Counted from the first letter of the stretch, positions 1 through 7,614 are shown. The stretch is 13,653 bases of DNA from Candidatus Brocadia sp. (GCA_030837935.1 JAUQXU010000207.1:1-13653); one strand, 5' to 3'. Translations and numbers: made by a program. The notes: generated by a model not told the origin, from the letters alone.

Positions 1-710
1 CCATCTGAATGCTGTTTGGCGATGGCTGAAAAATCCTCACCTTTTTCAAGACGCTTTACGATCTGTTGTGTCAGAGAAAGCGCTTCTTCTTTCTTGTTAT
101 TATGAGCGGAGAATTTAATCATGATTTGACGGAGGCTCACCTCTTTTTTTTGCCGGAATTCATCGATATTCTCCGTATAATAGCGCTTCAATAATTTTGG
201 TTGAACTTTAACCCTGTTATAGACATTATCCTTCATGATCTTGTCTATCATAATATCTTCTTTGAGTTCGTTTTTCTTTTCAATCGGATTTATCCCCTGA
301 GATTCAGCAATTTCATAATATTTTGACAACGAACCCACATTCTTAACCGCGCCCTTCATGAAAGAATCAAGGTCTTTTTCTACATCTTTCATTTGCATCT
401 CATCCGTGCCGAATAGCCGCTGAGCCTCTTTAATCAGTACCTTTCTGTTAATCAATTCATCCAATGTGCCCTTCAATATTTCGTCAACCTTCTCAAGAAA
501 CTCCCTTTCATTATATTTCCCTTGCGCCTCATGAATGGCCACTGCTGCACGTTTAACAACTTCTCCCTGGGTAATTATCTCGTCACCCACGACCGCCTTA
601 ACAGAATTAATACTGTTTTCGCTAAAATTGCCCACAGCCCCGAAGGAAATGCCAGATGCGGTAAAGGTAACCGATAAAACAAATATGATATTTCGTATAA
701 ATACTTTCAA
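1..710 (-). CDS. SurA/PpiC-type periplasmic peptidyl-prolyl cis-trans isomerase (partial, 3' end outside window)
   Basis: Reading the minus strand from 710 gives 236 codons that run off the left edge. The protein starts with a signal peptide (basic MKVFIRN, hydrophobic stretch, likely cleavage near residue 25). A SurA-N-like helical region follows, with the hallmark NSVKAVVGDEIITQGEV at about residues 35-51. The beginning of a parvulin/PpiC rotamase domain is at about 190-236 (VSLRQIMIKFS, then LEKGEDFSAIAKQHSD), cut in mid-domain by the window edge. Such proteins are exported chaperone-isomerases that help outer-membrane or secreted proteins fold. No ATG lies in frame near the N-terminus; the start is taken as TTG at 710, preceded at good distance by AAAGGG. 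The gene begins 46 nt after the mfd stop on the same strand, so co-transcription with mfd is likely. The family call is firm. Whether it is a true SurA orthologue is open, because the second half is missing. Confidence 0.85.
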   Translation of the reverse strand, partial: MKVFIRNIIFVLSVTFTASGISFGAVGNFSENSINSVKAVVGDEIITQGEVVKRAAVAIHEAQGKYNEREFLEKVDEILKGTLDELINRKVLIKEAQRLFGTDEMQMKDVEKDLDSFMKGAVKNVGSLSKYYEIAESQGINPIEKKNELKEDIMIDKIMKDNVYNRVKVQPKLLKRYYTENIDEFRQKKEVSLRQIMIKFSAHNNKKEEALSLTQQIVKRLEKGEDFSAIAKQHSD

Positions 711-756
711 GCTGCACCCTTTGATAAAAGGTTTTAGAAACAGAGTTTTATATAAT

Positions 757-3700
757 CTAAATCTTAATTGTTTTTTTTAAAAAGTCTAGTAAATCCTCTG
801 GCATCATTCCCTTTCCGGGAAGTCTTACATGCAACGTGTCTTCGTTAATAACCCGTATATATTTTTGCAATTTGTTTAAGCTTATTTCTGCTTTTTTCAA
901 ATCTGCAACCTGGATAATTAAGACACCATCTACCCGTACTATGGAGCGAATTTGTGACTGCTGGGCAATAATCCTCAGTTCGCTCTCAGAAAGAAGGTTT
1001 CTTACCGGATGAGGAATATTACCAAACCGGTCTGTTATTTCTTCAGTAATAGCCCTTACTTCCTTAAAGGTGGTGGAGCGATTCAATCTGCGATAGAGGT
1101 CCATCTTTAATGTATCTTCCCGAATATAGGTGTTGGGGATAAAGGATTCCAGGTTCAGATCGATGGAAACATCTATGGGCTCACGTATGGGTTCGTGCCT
1201 TGCCTTTCTCACGGCCAATTCTAATAATCTGCAGTACATCTCGTATCCCACTGCCGCAATGTGACCATGCTGCTCCGTCCCCAGAATATTTCCGGCGCCA
1301 CGGATTTCCAGGTCACGCATGGCAATCCGGAATCCCGCACCCAATTCGGCAAATTCCTCAATGGCCTTTACCCGCTTTTCTGCCTCCGGAGTAACGGGAC
1401 GGTCGATGGGTAATATGATATAGGCGTAGGCACGATGTTTGTATCTGCCTACCCTCCCCCGCAACTGATGCAGGTCAGCAAGCCCGAAGGTATCGGCATC
1501 ATTGATAAATATCGTGTTGACGTTTGGAATATCCAGACCTGATTCTATGATGGTTGTGGCCACCAGGATATCGGCACGGCCATCAATAAAGTCCCGCATT
1601 CTCTGCTCCATAAGTTTTTCGTCCATCTGCCCGTGAACGGTCATGATCCTTGCACCTGGCACAATCTCTGATAAATTTCTGGCAACACGTTCAATATTAT
1701 ACACACGATTATGAACAAAGTACACCTGCCCGTCACGATTGAGTTCCAGCATAATGGCATGCCGGATACGTTCCGGGTCAAACCGGATAATTTGTGTGTG
1801 AATCGACTGCCTGCCTAACGGCGGCGTGTTAAGTGAAGAAATATCCTTAATCCCCATGAGTGACATGTGGAGGGTCCTGGGAATCGGCGTGGCTGTCAGC
1901 GTGAGCACATCCACCATCTGTCGTAATCTTTTCAATCGCTCCTTGTGTTCGACTCCAAATCGCTGCTCTTCGTCAATAATCACGAGACCCAGGTCTTTGA
2001 AATAGACGTCTTTCTGTAAAAGACGATGCGTACCAATGAGAATATCAACCATACCGGCAGCCGTCTTCTCCAGGGTTTCCTTCTGCTCCCTGCGTGTCTT
2101 AAACCTGCTTAACACCCCTATCTTTACCGGATAATCGGCCATGCGCTCCGAAAAAGTCGCATAGTGCTGTTGTGCAAGAATTGTCGTGGGTACCAGCACC
2201 GCCACCTGTTTTCCATACATGACCGACTTGAAGGCTGCGCGCATAGCAAGCTCTGTTTTGCCATACCCGACGTCACCACAGATAAGCCGATCCATAGGCC
2301 TCGTTGATTCCATGTCGCACTTGATATCTTCTATGATCTGAAGCTGGTCAGGGGTCTCTTCATAGATGAATGACTCCTCAAATTCCCTCTGCCATTCCGT
2401 GTCCTTCGGATACACAATACCTTCCTTTGCGTTCCGCAGCGCCTGAACATGCAGTAAATCACTGGCAACATCCTTAACGGCATTCTCTGTGCGTTTCTTT
2501 CTGACCTCCCACGACTTTGAACCGATTTTATCGAGTCTTGGTCTGTGATCTGAACTGCCGATGTACTTTTGTACCAGCTCAATCTTCGTTGCAGGCACAT
2601 AGATCTTTGTCCTCTCGTCAAATTCCAGCACAAGGTACTCCCTCTTGTGTCCCTCCTCTTCCAGTGTTTCCATCCCCAAATAACGTCCGATGCCGTGGCT
2701 CACGTGCACCACATAATCCCCCTTTTTCAGATCAAGAAAGGAGTCTATCGCCCTGGTCTGAATGGGCTTTTTCGTCTCACGACGCTGCTGGTAACGATGA
2801 AAGATTTCGTGGTGTGCAAGGATGGCGATGTGTATATCAGAGAATTGAAACCCGCTGCGCAGGTGTCCTATACGCAACTCTACCTGATTATCACGTTTCA
2901 TACCCGAATCACTGATAATCTCCTGAAACCGATGTTCCTCCGCTTCGTTGTTACAAAAAATAACCGTACGAGCATTGGTCTCAATGACCTTACTCAGTTC
3001 TGATGTGATCTCCTGAATATTTTGGGGAAAATTATCAGCAGATTGAACACGGAATGTGTAATCCCCATCATTTGATGCTACCGGCAGTTTCGATAAGGCA
3101 ATCTTTCTGAAGGCGCTCAATTGACTGAAGATTTCATCACACGGGTTGCATGGACTAACTTGTTTGTCTGTGCTCACCTTCATAAGGTTAGACATACTAT
3201 ATTCAGCATCGATACTGGCCCATATCGCTTTTACCCTAGTTTCTATGCTTGCAGGTTCCTTAAGGACAATCCAGGTATCTTTTCTGAGGTAGGTCAGGAG
3301 AGATGTTTTTCCGGACTCTCCTGGAAGAGCGTTTGCGGTATAAATCTTATCAAGGGCAAGTATCTGACACGTATCTAAGTCTTGTTCGGAAAGCTGAGAC
3401 TCCACATTAAATTTGCGGACAGATTCAATTTCATCTCCAAAATATTCGATTCGGTAAGGAGTGTCTGAGGCAAAAGGGAAAATATCAATAATGCCGCCGC
3501 GTAAGGCATATTCCCCCGCATTTTCAACCTGACTGGTCAGTCGGTAGTGGTGATCGTGCAGCCACGCAATGAGTTCTTCCAGGGGATATTCCCGGTTTCG
3601 CTGGATTCTCAGGATATTCTCAGATATTAACCGTGGAGACGGCACCGGTTGTAAAAGCGCCTGAATCGGCGCTACAATAATATCCAGATTGTGCTTTGCA

Positions 3701-4059
3701 TAAACATCATCGTGAAGTATCTGATTGAGGACATGAATCCTCTGCGCCTGTATATCAACGTCATCCTCAAAATCATCGGCAAAAATATTTTCACCAGCGG
3801 GGAAAAGACTGGTGTGGCCGGGCAAAAAGGTATTGAGATCTTCCAGATCTTCATCTGCTTCTTCAATATTCGGCACAACCACAAGCAATTTAGGTCTTAC
3901 CTTACTCGCCTTCAATCGTTCCCCGGCAATGGCCGCGACAAAGAAGTTCGCAGATGACCCCCAAAGCCCGTTGACAGCACAATCCTTCCCGGCCAGGAGG
4001 CTGTGTATAATCTCCTTATATTGTTTATTTTCTTTCAGGAGTTTAAGAAATTCTTTCAT
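757..4059 (-). CDS. mfd: Transcription-repair coupling factor Mfd
   Basis: This is an ATP-dependent dsDNA translocase that removes stalled RNA polymerase from lesions and recruits UvrA. The 1100-residue protein, close to the usual length, has an N-terminal UvrB-like module (GEYALRGGIIDIFPF near 182-196) and an RNA-polymerase-interacting domain at about 444-500 (KKGDYVVHVSHGIGRYLG). The helicase motor has a Walker A GDVGYGKTE (595-603), Walker B DEEQ (696-699), the TATPIPRTL motif (about 722-730) and QLRGRVGR (865-872). A TRG-like RGAGNILG (920-927) and a C-terminal D7 region follow. The start is set at ATG 4059 (MKEFLKLLKENKQYKEI). The same frame stays open to an ATG at 4152, but those 31 extra residues are translated from a palindromic repeat and are not Mfd-like. 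The ribosome site is weak; GTG at 4068 is an in-frame alternative. An SurA/PpiC-type gene follows closely. Function is certain, the exact start less so. Confidence 0.97.
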   Translation of the reverse strand: MKEFLKLLKENKQYKEIIHSLLAGKDCAVNGLWGSSANFFVAAIAGERLKASKVRPKLLVVVPNIEEADEDLEDLNTFLPGHTSLFPAGENIFADDFEDDVDIQAQRIHVLNQILHDDVYAKHNLDIIVAPIQALLQPVPSPRLISENILRIQRNREYPLEELIAWLHDHHYRLTSQVENAGEYALRGGIIDIFPFASDTPYRIEYFGDEIESVRKFNVESQLSEQDLDTCQILALDKIYTANALPGESGKTSLLTYLRKDTWIVLKEPASIETRVKAIWASIDAEYSMSNLMKVSTDKQVSPCNPCDEIFSQLSAFRKIALSKLPVASNDGDYTFRVQSADNFPQNIQEITSELSKVIETNARTVIFCNNEAEEHRFQEIISDSGMKRDNQVELRIGHLRSGFQFSDIHIAILAHHEIFHRYQQRRETKKPIQTRAIDSFLDLKKGDYVVHVSHGIGRYLGMETLEEEGHKREYLVLEFDERTKIYVPATKIELVQKYIGSSDHRPRLDKIGSKSWEVRKKRTENAVKDVASDLLHVQALRNAKEGIVYPKDTEWQREFEESFIYEETPDQLQIIEDIKCDMESTRPMDRLICGDVGYGKTELAMRAAFKSVMYGKQVAVLVPTTILAQQHYATFSERMADYPVKIGVLSRFKTRREQKETLEKTAAGMVDILIGTHRLLQKDVYFKDLGLVIIDEEQRFGVEHKERLKRLRQMVDVLTLTATPIPRTLHMSLMGIKDISSLNTPPLGRQSIHTQIIRFDPERIRHAIMLELNRDGQVYFVHNRVYNIERVARNLSEIVPGARIMTVHGQMDEKLMEQRMRDFIDGRADILVATTIIESGLDIPNVNTIFINDADTFGLADLHQLRGRVGRYKHRAYAYIILPIDRPVTPEAEKRVKAIEEFAELGAGFRIAMRDLEIRGAGNILGTEQHGHIAAVGYEMYCRLLELAVRKARHEPIREPIDVSIDLNLESFIPNTYIREDTLKMDLYRRLNRSTTFKEVRAITEEITDRFGNIPHPVRNLLSESELRIIAQQSQIRSIVRVDGVLIIQVADLKKAEISLNKLQKYIRVINEDTLHVRLPGKGMMPEDLLDFLKKTIKI

Positions 4060-4101
4060 CGAACCCACAGGAAAGTGAAAAACATAACGCAAGCTATAAA
4101 G

Positions 4102-4188
4102 TCCCCTCTTGGGAGGGGAATTAGGGGTGGGTAATTGGGCATCTCCCGGCAAAAGTACCCACCTCTTGCCCCTCCCGGGAAGGGAATA
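4102..4188. repeat. Long imperfect palindromic repeat element upstream of mfd
   Basis: The left arm (4102-4133) begins TCCCCTCTTGGGAGGGG and ends GGGGTGGGTA. The right arm (4156-4188) begins TACCCACCTCTTGCCCCTCC and ends GGGAATA. The arms are reverse complements with a few mismatches, separated by about 22 nt, and each carries a nested palindrome around CTTGGGAG or CCCGGG. Palindromes of this CCCCTCC/GGAGGGG plus GGGTGGGTA type occur as dispersed intergenic repeats in several phyla. It lies only 43 nt upstream of the mfd start, so it would fall in the mfd leader or promoter region. It has no T-run and is not an obvious terminator. Copy number elsewhere cannot be seen from here. Confidence 0.75.
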
Positions 4189-4440
4189 TTTGTGTTATTA
4201 AAAAGTATTCGGTTTTCAGTTAAACACGGACAAACAATCCCTGTTAAAAACATACAGAGACAGGATTTATCCATGCCACCCTTTCGTATTGAAATTTTTA
4301 CAACAACTCCTGCCACGTTCCCAATCCTTTTTTCAAAGAAATGCGTTTCAGGGAAATGGCGTAAAACACATGTTGGTCTTTGCTTAATGAGGAATCAAAC
4401 TTTTATCAATTGTAATGCAAGACTACAGGGAAAAGCAAGA

Positions 4441-4454
4441 ATTCACATGTGAAT
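4441..4454. promoter_or_regulatory. Perfect 14-bp palindrome, possible operator
   Basis: ATTCACATGTGAAT is its own reverse complement over all 14 bases. It ends eight bases before a TTGACA box (4463-4468), where a dimeric regulator could act on transcription toward the HNH gene. A second small dyad, ATGAG-N6-CTCAT, follows at about 4470-4485. No regulator gene is adjacent, so the role is inferred from symmetry and position only. Confidence 0.4.
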
Positions 4455-4493
4455 AATGCATTTTGACAGATGAGTTTTCACTCATGAAATACC

Positions 4494-4523
4494 TTGACAT
4501 TGCTTTACCAATTACATTAGTAT
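4494..4523 (+). promoter_or_regulatory. Candidate sigma70-type promoter for the HNH gene
   Basis: A perfect -35 box TTGACA (4494-4499) is followed after 18 bases by TAGTAT (4518-4523), which matches four of six positions of the -10 consensus. Transcription from here would give a leader of roughly 170 nt containing the two hairpins before the HNH start. A second TTGACA at 4463-4468 has the weaker partner TGAAAT at 4485-4490 with a 16-base spacer. Confidence 0.4.
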
Positions 4524-4597
4524 GTCGTCAAATAGTACACAAACGCTATTATATGCCTAAATGGCCGCATAATACGTCATCAGTAAAAGTATTATAT

Positions 4598-4637
4598 GTA
4601 CTAATAGCCGTAAAATAAGACGGTTATTAGTACGGCT
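4598..4637 (+). promoter_or_regulatory. Strong hairpin with an alternative pairing partner in the HNH leader
   Basis: GTACTAATAGCCGT (4598-4611) pairs with ACGGTTATTAGTAC (4620-4633) across an eight-base loop, 14 bp with a single G-T wobble. AGCCGT (4606-4611) can instead pair with ACGGCT at 4632-4637, so two mutually exclusive folds are possible. A shorter hairpin, TTCGG-N5-CCGAA (4646-4660), follows. There is no T-run, so it is not a standard terminator. It could be an RNA control element or an operator-like dyad; no known riboswitch class is recognised. Confidence 0.5.
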
Positions 4638-4703
4638 AAATCATATTCGGCCGCTCCGAACGTAAGTAGGTATGGATAGACAGAGGGAAAGGCAGAGGAA
4701 ACT

Positions 4704-5420
4704 ATGATCCGCTTCGAATTCACCATAAACAAATCATTCTTGAAGTACCGAAATCATCCAATCACTATTCCTAGCGATTATAACAAGGAGCTACGAACTG
4801 TTGGTTTAACCAATAAAATCAATGTGTCGATCGTCTGGCCTAGTGGCCAGACAACAGAAGGATATATTTTTACTTCACTTGCCGGTCCTGGCAGGTACCC
4901 TTACTACCAAATATGTGCACGTGGCAAAGTTCCCACTGACTTGACGCTCAATCAGAAAATCGGCGTAGAGGTTCGACAGAAAGAGGGATTTAGGGTTCTT
5001 CTACACTCTGATACCAACGGGCCATGGGCGAATGCCAGTAGAAATACACCTGTCGCCTCCGATATAGGCGAACCAGAACCTACGCTTCGTGAAGAGTGCA
5101 ATACTTACAGGATTCTGCGCGATACTAACTTGGCTCGTCAGGTAAAAGCCGTTCAAGAATACAAATGCCAAATATGCGGAGTTACTCTCCTTTTGGGTGA
5201 CAGAACACCCTACGCTGAGGCGCACCATATCAAACCCCTGGGATCTCCACATAACGGTCCAGACATACGGACGAACATCATTTGCGTTTGTCCGAACCAC
5301 CATGTCCTTCTGGATTACGGAGCTATCCGCTTGGAGCCAACCAAGTTCCCACAGATCGCCAAAGAGTACATCGACTATCATAACTCACTAATATGCGTCA
5401 ATGTGGCAGTAAAGGCCTAA
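4704..5420 (+). CDS. HNH endonuclease with an unrecognised N-terminal beta-rich domain
   Basis: The 238-residue protein ends in a zinc-finger HNH nuclease domain. CQIC (C155, C158) is followed by AEAHHIKPLG (H174/H175), HNGPD (183-187), N191 and CVCPNHH (C194-H200), so the finger and the HNH catalytic set appear intact. This arrangement closely resembles the C-terminal domain of SRA/YDG-HNH proteins, which cut modified DNA, including the late YIDYH segment. The first 130 residues are not an SRA domain that I recognise; they contain ITIPSDYNKELRT and a glycine-rich turn GPGRYPYYQI and look beta-rich. They may be a DNA-reading module (inference). ATG 4704 is preceded by AGAGGA. The gene stands alone between minus-strand neighbours, with a structured leader before it and an attC-like hairpin immediately after its stop, consistent with a mobile cassette. 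DNA binding and cleavage are likely; a role in defence is possible but not shown. No methyltransferase is adjacent. Confidence 0.85.
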   Translation: MIRFEFTINKSFLKYRNHPITIPSDYNKELRTVGLTNKINVSIVWPSGQTTEGYIFTSLAGPGRYPYYQICARGKVPTDLTLNQKIGVEVRQKEGFRVLLHSDTNGPWANASRNTPVASDIGEPEPTLREECNTYRILRDTNLARQVKAVQEYKCQICGVTLLLGDRTPYAEAHHIKPLGSPHNGPDIRTNIICVCPNHHVLLDYGAIRLEPTKFPQIAKEYIDYHNSLICVNVAVKA

Positions 5421-5472
5421 TAAGGGCTTGCAGCCGACCGCTTCCAGCGGCGGCTGAAACCTAGCGTTAGAA
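5415..5472 (+). repeat. Integron attC-like recombination site (lone, degenerate)
   Basis: The region overlaps the HNH stop and has attC-like architecture. An outer GCCTAAT (5415-5421, expected RYYYAAC) faces GTTAGAA (5466-5472, expected GTTRRRY), pairing as CTAA with TTAG. An unpaired spacer follows, then an imperfect inner box pairs GGGCTT with AAACCT. The central stem pairs CAGCCG-A-CCGC (5431-5441) with GCGGCGGCTG (5447-5456) around TTCCA, and the single unpaired A resembles the extrahelical bases that set attC polarity. Both core heptamers deviate at their last base and no integrase gene or second attC is seen, so this would be a lone or decayed site. The alternative is a plain hairpin between two convergent genes; no T-run follows. 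Confidence 0.55.
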
Positions 5473-5511
5473 CAAAAAGAATAAAATGATGCCATCGCTT
5501 AAAAATCTGTA

Positions 5512-7164
5512 TTAAAACGACAACTGAAGGCGGGTAGAGAATACTTTTTCCGTCTGACGATCTCCTCCTCCCTCAGCACCGCCATCAAAGTAAGTTTCCT
5601 CATAGTTGGCCATAAGCCGCGTAGCTTTATTGAGGAGCCAGTTTGCGCCCACAGTCCAGGTCGTCGCATGGTTCACCGACTTGTCAGGATCCAGGAATGC
5701 AAAAGTATCATCATCGATATCCAACTCGGTCCAACGCGCTGAAAGTTGCAGGGCGCCCCATCCCCCATTCCGCGGATCGAAGTTATTGCGGGGAGTTACA
5801 CTCTGGAAGGTATTGTCTTCGCCGGTTACCACATAGGAGGCTTGCACCTGCCAGGCGGTGTTGTCTTGCCGAATGAAGTTCTCGCCGCTGGCATTTTTGC
5901 CCAGCAATTCTTGCGACGACACTACGTATTCGCCCAACAATCCGAATGGTCCATAGTACCAGTAGGCTTGCGGGGAAACGCGGGTGTGATCGCCACCATC
6001 GGCGGTAAGTGAGGTAACGCCGCTTCCCAGTTTCGAATAATCGACAATCGTATTTTGGCCGTTCGGGCTGGGCAAATTCGTCATCCTTCTCGTATGTGGC
6101 TGCCCCCAACTGCTGCCCACGCCAATACCTAAGTTGTCGAGTAAGGAAATACCGCTGTACTGGAAGGGATGCGCCCAGATGCGGCCGGCAAACTCCTTGT
6201 TGTCGTCGAAATCCGTTTGTTGGTCGATGGGTCCGTTGTCGCCAACGCCATTGAAAACCCCGATTTGATAACTGAATAAATTTTTAAAGTTCACATGGCT
6301 GCCGGTGTACTGCGTTTTATAGCCCGGTCTGGCAAATTCGCCGTGCAGCACAATGCCGACATCACGGTTTGGTCCCAGGTACGTGGGGTAAGCCCGCTCC
6401 AGGAATGTGAAATCGTTATCACCCTGCAAACGTTCCAAAATGATGGGCGGCTTTTGCTTCCCGACATTGAGACTGGCAAATGAGAAATAGTGGGTGTCAA
6501 CATAGGCATCGTACAAACGAGTGCCGCTGTTGCCTCCAAAATCGGGCATAATCTTGAAGTCGAAGTATTTGAACAGCGAACCTTCAAACCGGATGCGAGC
6601 TTGCTTGAGTTCGAACCTGTCCGTCAGATTGCTGCCCTCTGGCGGATTTTTATCCGTATCTTTATCATCCATGAAGAATTTGCCATCAGTTTGCACTGAA
6701 CCGCGCAAACTCAAGACGTGTTCGCCATCGGATGAACTGAATCGGATTCCGGCGCTGCCCGCTTCGAATTTTGGTGCTTTTTTGGTGATCTCCGCCGTAG
6801 CTTCCTCTCCCATCGCCAACCTTTGCTCCAGCACCTTCACCTTTTGATCCAATGTCTTGATGTCCGGCTGCGGACTAGTCGGTACGATTGCAGGTTTTTC
6901 GGCACGAAGTCTTGCGTTTTCCTGCTCGGAGACTTCCAGCCGCCGCTCGAGTGCCTCAATATGCCGTTCCAATTTTTCCAACCGTTGTTCTGATTCCTTT
7001 ATTGCCGGATCCGCCCTCAACCCTGCAGCCTCTTCTGGTGTAATCAAGTCCTTTCCTTGAAGAAGGTCGAGTAAGTTATCTACACCAGTTGCTTCTGTAC
7101 GAGATGAAGTTGTTAAAAATAAAAGACTGATTATCAGCCAACTAAAAACCAGAAAAATTCTCAT
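5512..7164 (-). CDS. Phosphate-selective porin O/P-type outer-membrane porin with N-terminal coiled coil
   Basis: The 550-residue protein has a signal peptide (MRIFLVFSWLIISLLFL, likely cleavage after SRTEA near residue 25). A helical region (LLDLLQGKDLITPEEAAGLR) and a charged coiled coil at about residues 50-130 follow, rich in EKLERHIEALERRLE-type heptads. From about residue 135 an OprO/OprP-like beta barrel begins (GIRFSSSDGEHVLSLRGSVQ). It includes FELKQARIRFEGSLFKYFDF, NVGKQKPPIILERLQG and LERAYPTYLGPNRDVG, and ends in LQLSF, the terminal-Phe signal of BAM substrates. Such porins pass anions or small solutes; phosphate specificity cannot be read from sequence. The start is ATG 7164, because AGGAGG lies just upstream and the signal peptide begins there; a longer frame to 7215 lacks support. 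A YezD-family gene lies 105 nt upstream on the same strand. The coding sequence looks GC-richer than its neighbours (about 55% in a sampled 60-base line), which may reflect transfer. Confidence 0.88.
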   Translation of the reverse strand: MRIFLVFSWLIISLLFLTTSSRTEATGVDNLLDLLQGKDLITPEEAAGLRADPAIKESEQRLEKLERHIEALERRLEVSEQENARLRAEKPAIVPTSPQPDIKTLDQKVKVLEQRLAMGEEATAEITKKAPKFEAGSAGIRFSSSDGEHVLSLRGSVQTDGKFFMDDKDTDKNPPEGSNLTDRFELKQARIRFEGSLFKYFDFKIMPDFGGNSGTRLYDAYVDTHYFSFASLNVGKQKPPIILERLQGDNDFTFLERAYPTYLGPNRDVGIVLHGEFARPGYKTQYTGSHVNFKNLFSYQIGVFNGVGDNGPIDQQTDFDDNKEFAGRIWAHPFQYSGISLLDNLGIGVGSSWGQPHTRRMTNLPSPNGQNTIVDYSKLGSGVTSLTADGGDHTRVSPQAYWYYGPFGLLGEYVVSSQELLGKNASGENFIRQDNTAWQVQASYVVTGEDNTFQSVTPRNNFDPRNGGWGALQLSARWTELDIDDDTFAFLDPDKSVNHATTWTVGANWLLNKATRLMANYEETYFDGGAEGGGDRQTEKVFSTRLQLSF

Positions 7165-7269
7165 TATCTTTCCTCCTAGAACTTTCCTGCCTCCAGTTGA
7201 CTGGTCAGCCTGCACAAGTTATTAATAGTTCACTTTTACTCCTACCGTTGTCGTATTGGTGAATGTTTT

Positions 7270-7467
7270 CTAACCGTTTTTCACCCCTTTTGGCTTTGAC
7301 AACCTTTGTCCATCCAACCTGACTTTCTCCGTCTTGTCAATCTGAACTACCCTGGAATCCTGAACCGTTATCTGTATGTAACCGTATTGAATGCCCTTTA
7401 GCGCCCTGAGGATCTGAGTTATGATTGCCTCATCGGCTTTCTTGTTATGAGTCACGTTTTCTTCCAT
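7270..7467 (-). CDS. yezD: YezD-family small protein (DUF2292)
   Basis: A 65-residue protein whose core AIITQILRALKGIQYGYIQ, then ITVQDSRVVQIDKTEKVRL, fits the YezD/DUF2292 pattern: helix, Gly-Tyr-Gly turn, beta hairpin ending in a conserved VQIDKTEK-type motif. The biochemical role of the family is not established; members are often found near sulfur-assimilation or transport genes, and no such gene is in this window. ATG 7467 has a strong GGAGGGG site eight bases upstream. Its 3' neighbour on the same strand is the porin, 105 nt away, so the two may share a transcript. The family call is good, the function unknown. Confidence 0.8.
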   Translation of the reverse strand: MEENVTHNKKADEAIITQILRALKGIQYGYIQITVQDSRVVQIDKTEKVRLDGQRLSKPKGVKNG

Positions 7468-7614
7468 TTTATAATCCCCTCCACTGCATTGACTGCTATT
7501 CCTATAGAATTAGTAGACAATAGCCAAAAAAAATATTAATACAAGACGCTTATTCCATAGTGCTGCAAATTTTTTCAAATATATTCATAGCACAATAAAG
7601 CCGTAACCAAATTC

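Larger units (their letters stand above)
4189..4703. other. 515-base intergenic region between mfd and the HNH gene
   Basis: No convincing gene is seen here. Open frames at 4135-4452 (plus) and 4056-4316 (minus) begin in the palindromic element and show no recognisable protein pattern. What the stretch does hold: GTTAAAC at 4219-4225, a chance-level match to an integron core site; a perfect 14-bp palindrome at 4441-4454; TTGACA boxes at 4463 and 4494; and, close to the HNH gene, hairpins at 4598-4633 and 4646-4660. The half nearer the HNH gene is AT-rich and dense in inverted repeats, including the direct repeat TATTATATG at 4547 and 4589. Confidence 0.6.

Noticed and set aside
2517..3003. 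Plus-strand open frames of 132 and 144 codons inside mfd
   Set aside because: They lie antisense to the strongly conserved Mfd reading frame and show no protein pattern of their own.
4219..4225. GTTAAAC as the left integron core of the HNH cassette
   Set aside because: It matches GTTRRRY but has no surrounding attC-like pairing; a seven-base degenerate motif is expected by chance in this AT-rich stretch.
4135..4452. Plus-strand open frame of 105 codons upstream of the HNH gene
   Set aside because: It begins inside the palindromic repeat, has no ribosome site or recognisable protein pattern, and overlaps the candidate operator.
5431..5456. Intrinsic terminator between the convergent HNH and porin genes
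   Set aside because: The stem is strong, but the bases after it on either strand are not a T-run; the outer paired cores fit an attC-like site better.
7165..7215. 17-residue N-terminal extension of the porin
   Set aside because: The signal peptide and an AGGAGG site both point to ATG 7164; the extension would bury the signal peptide.
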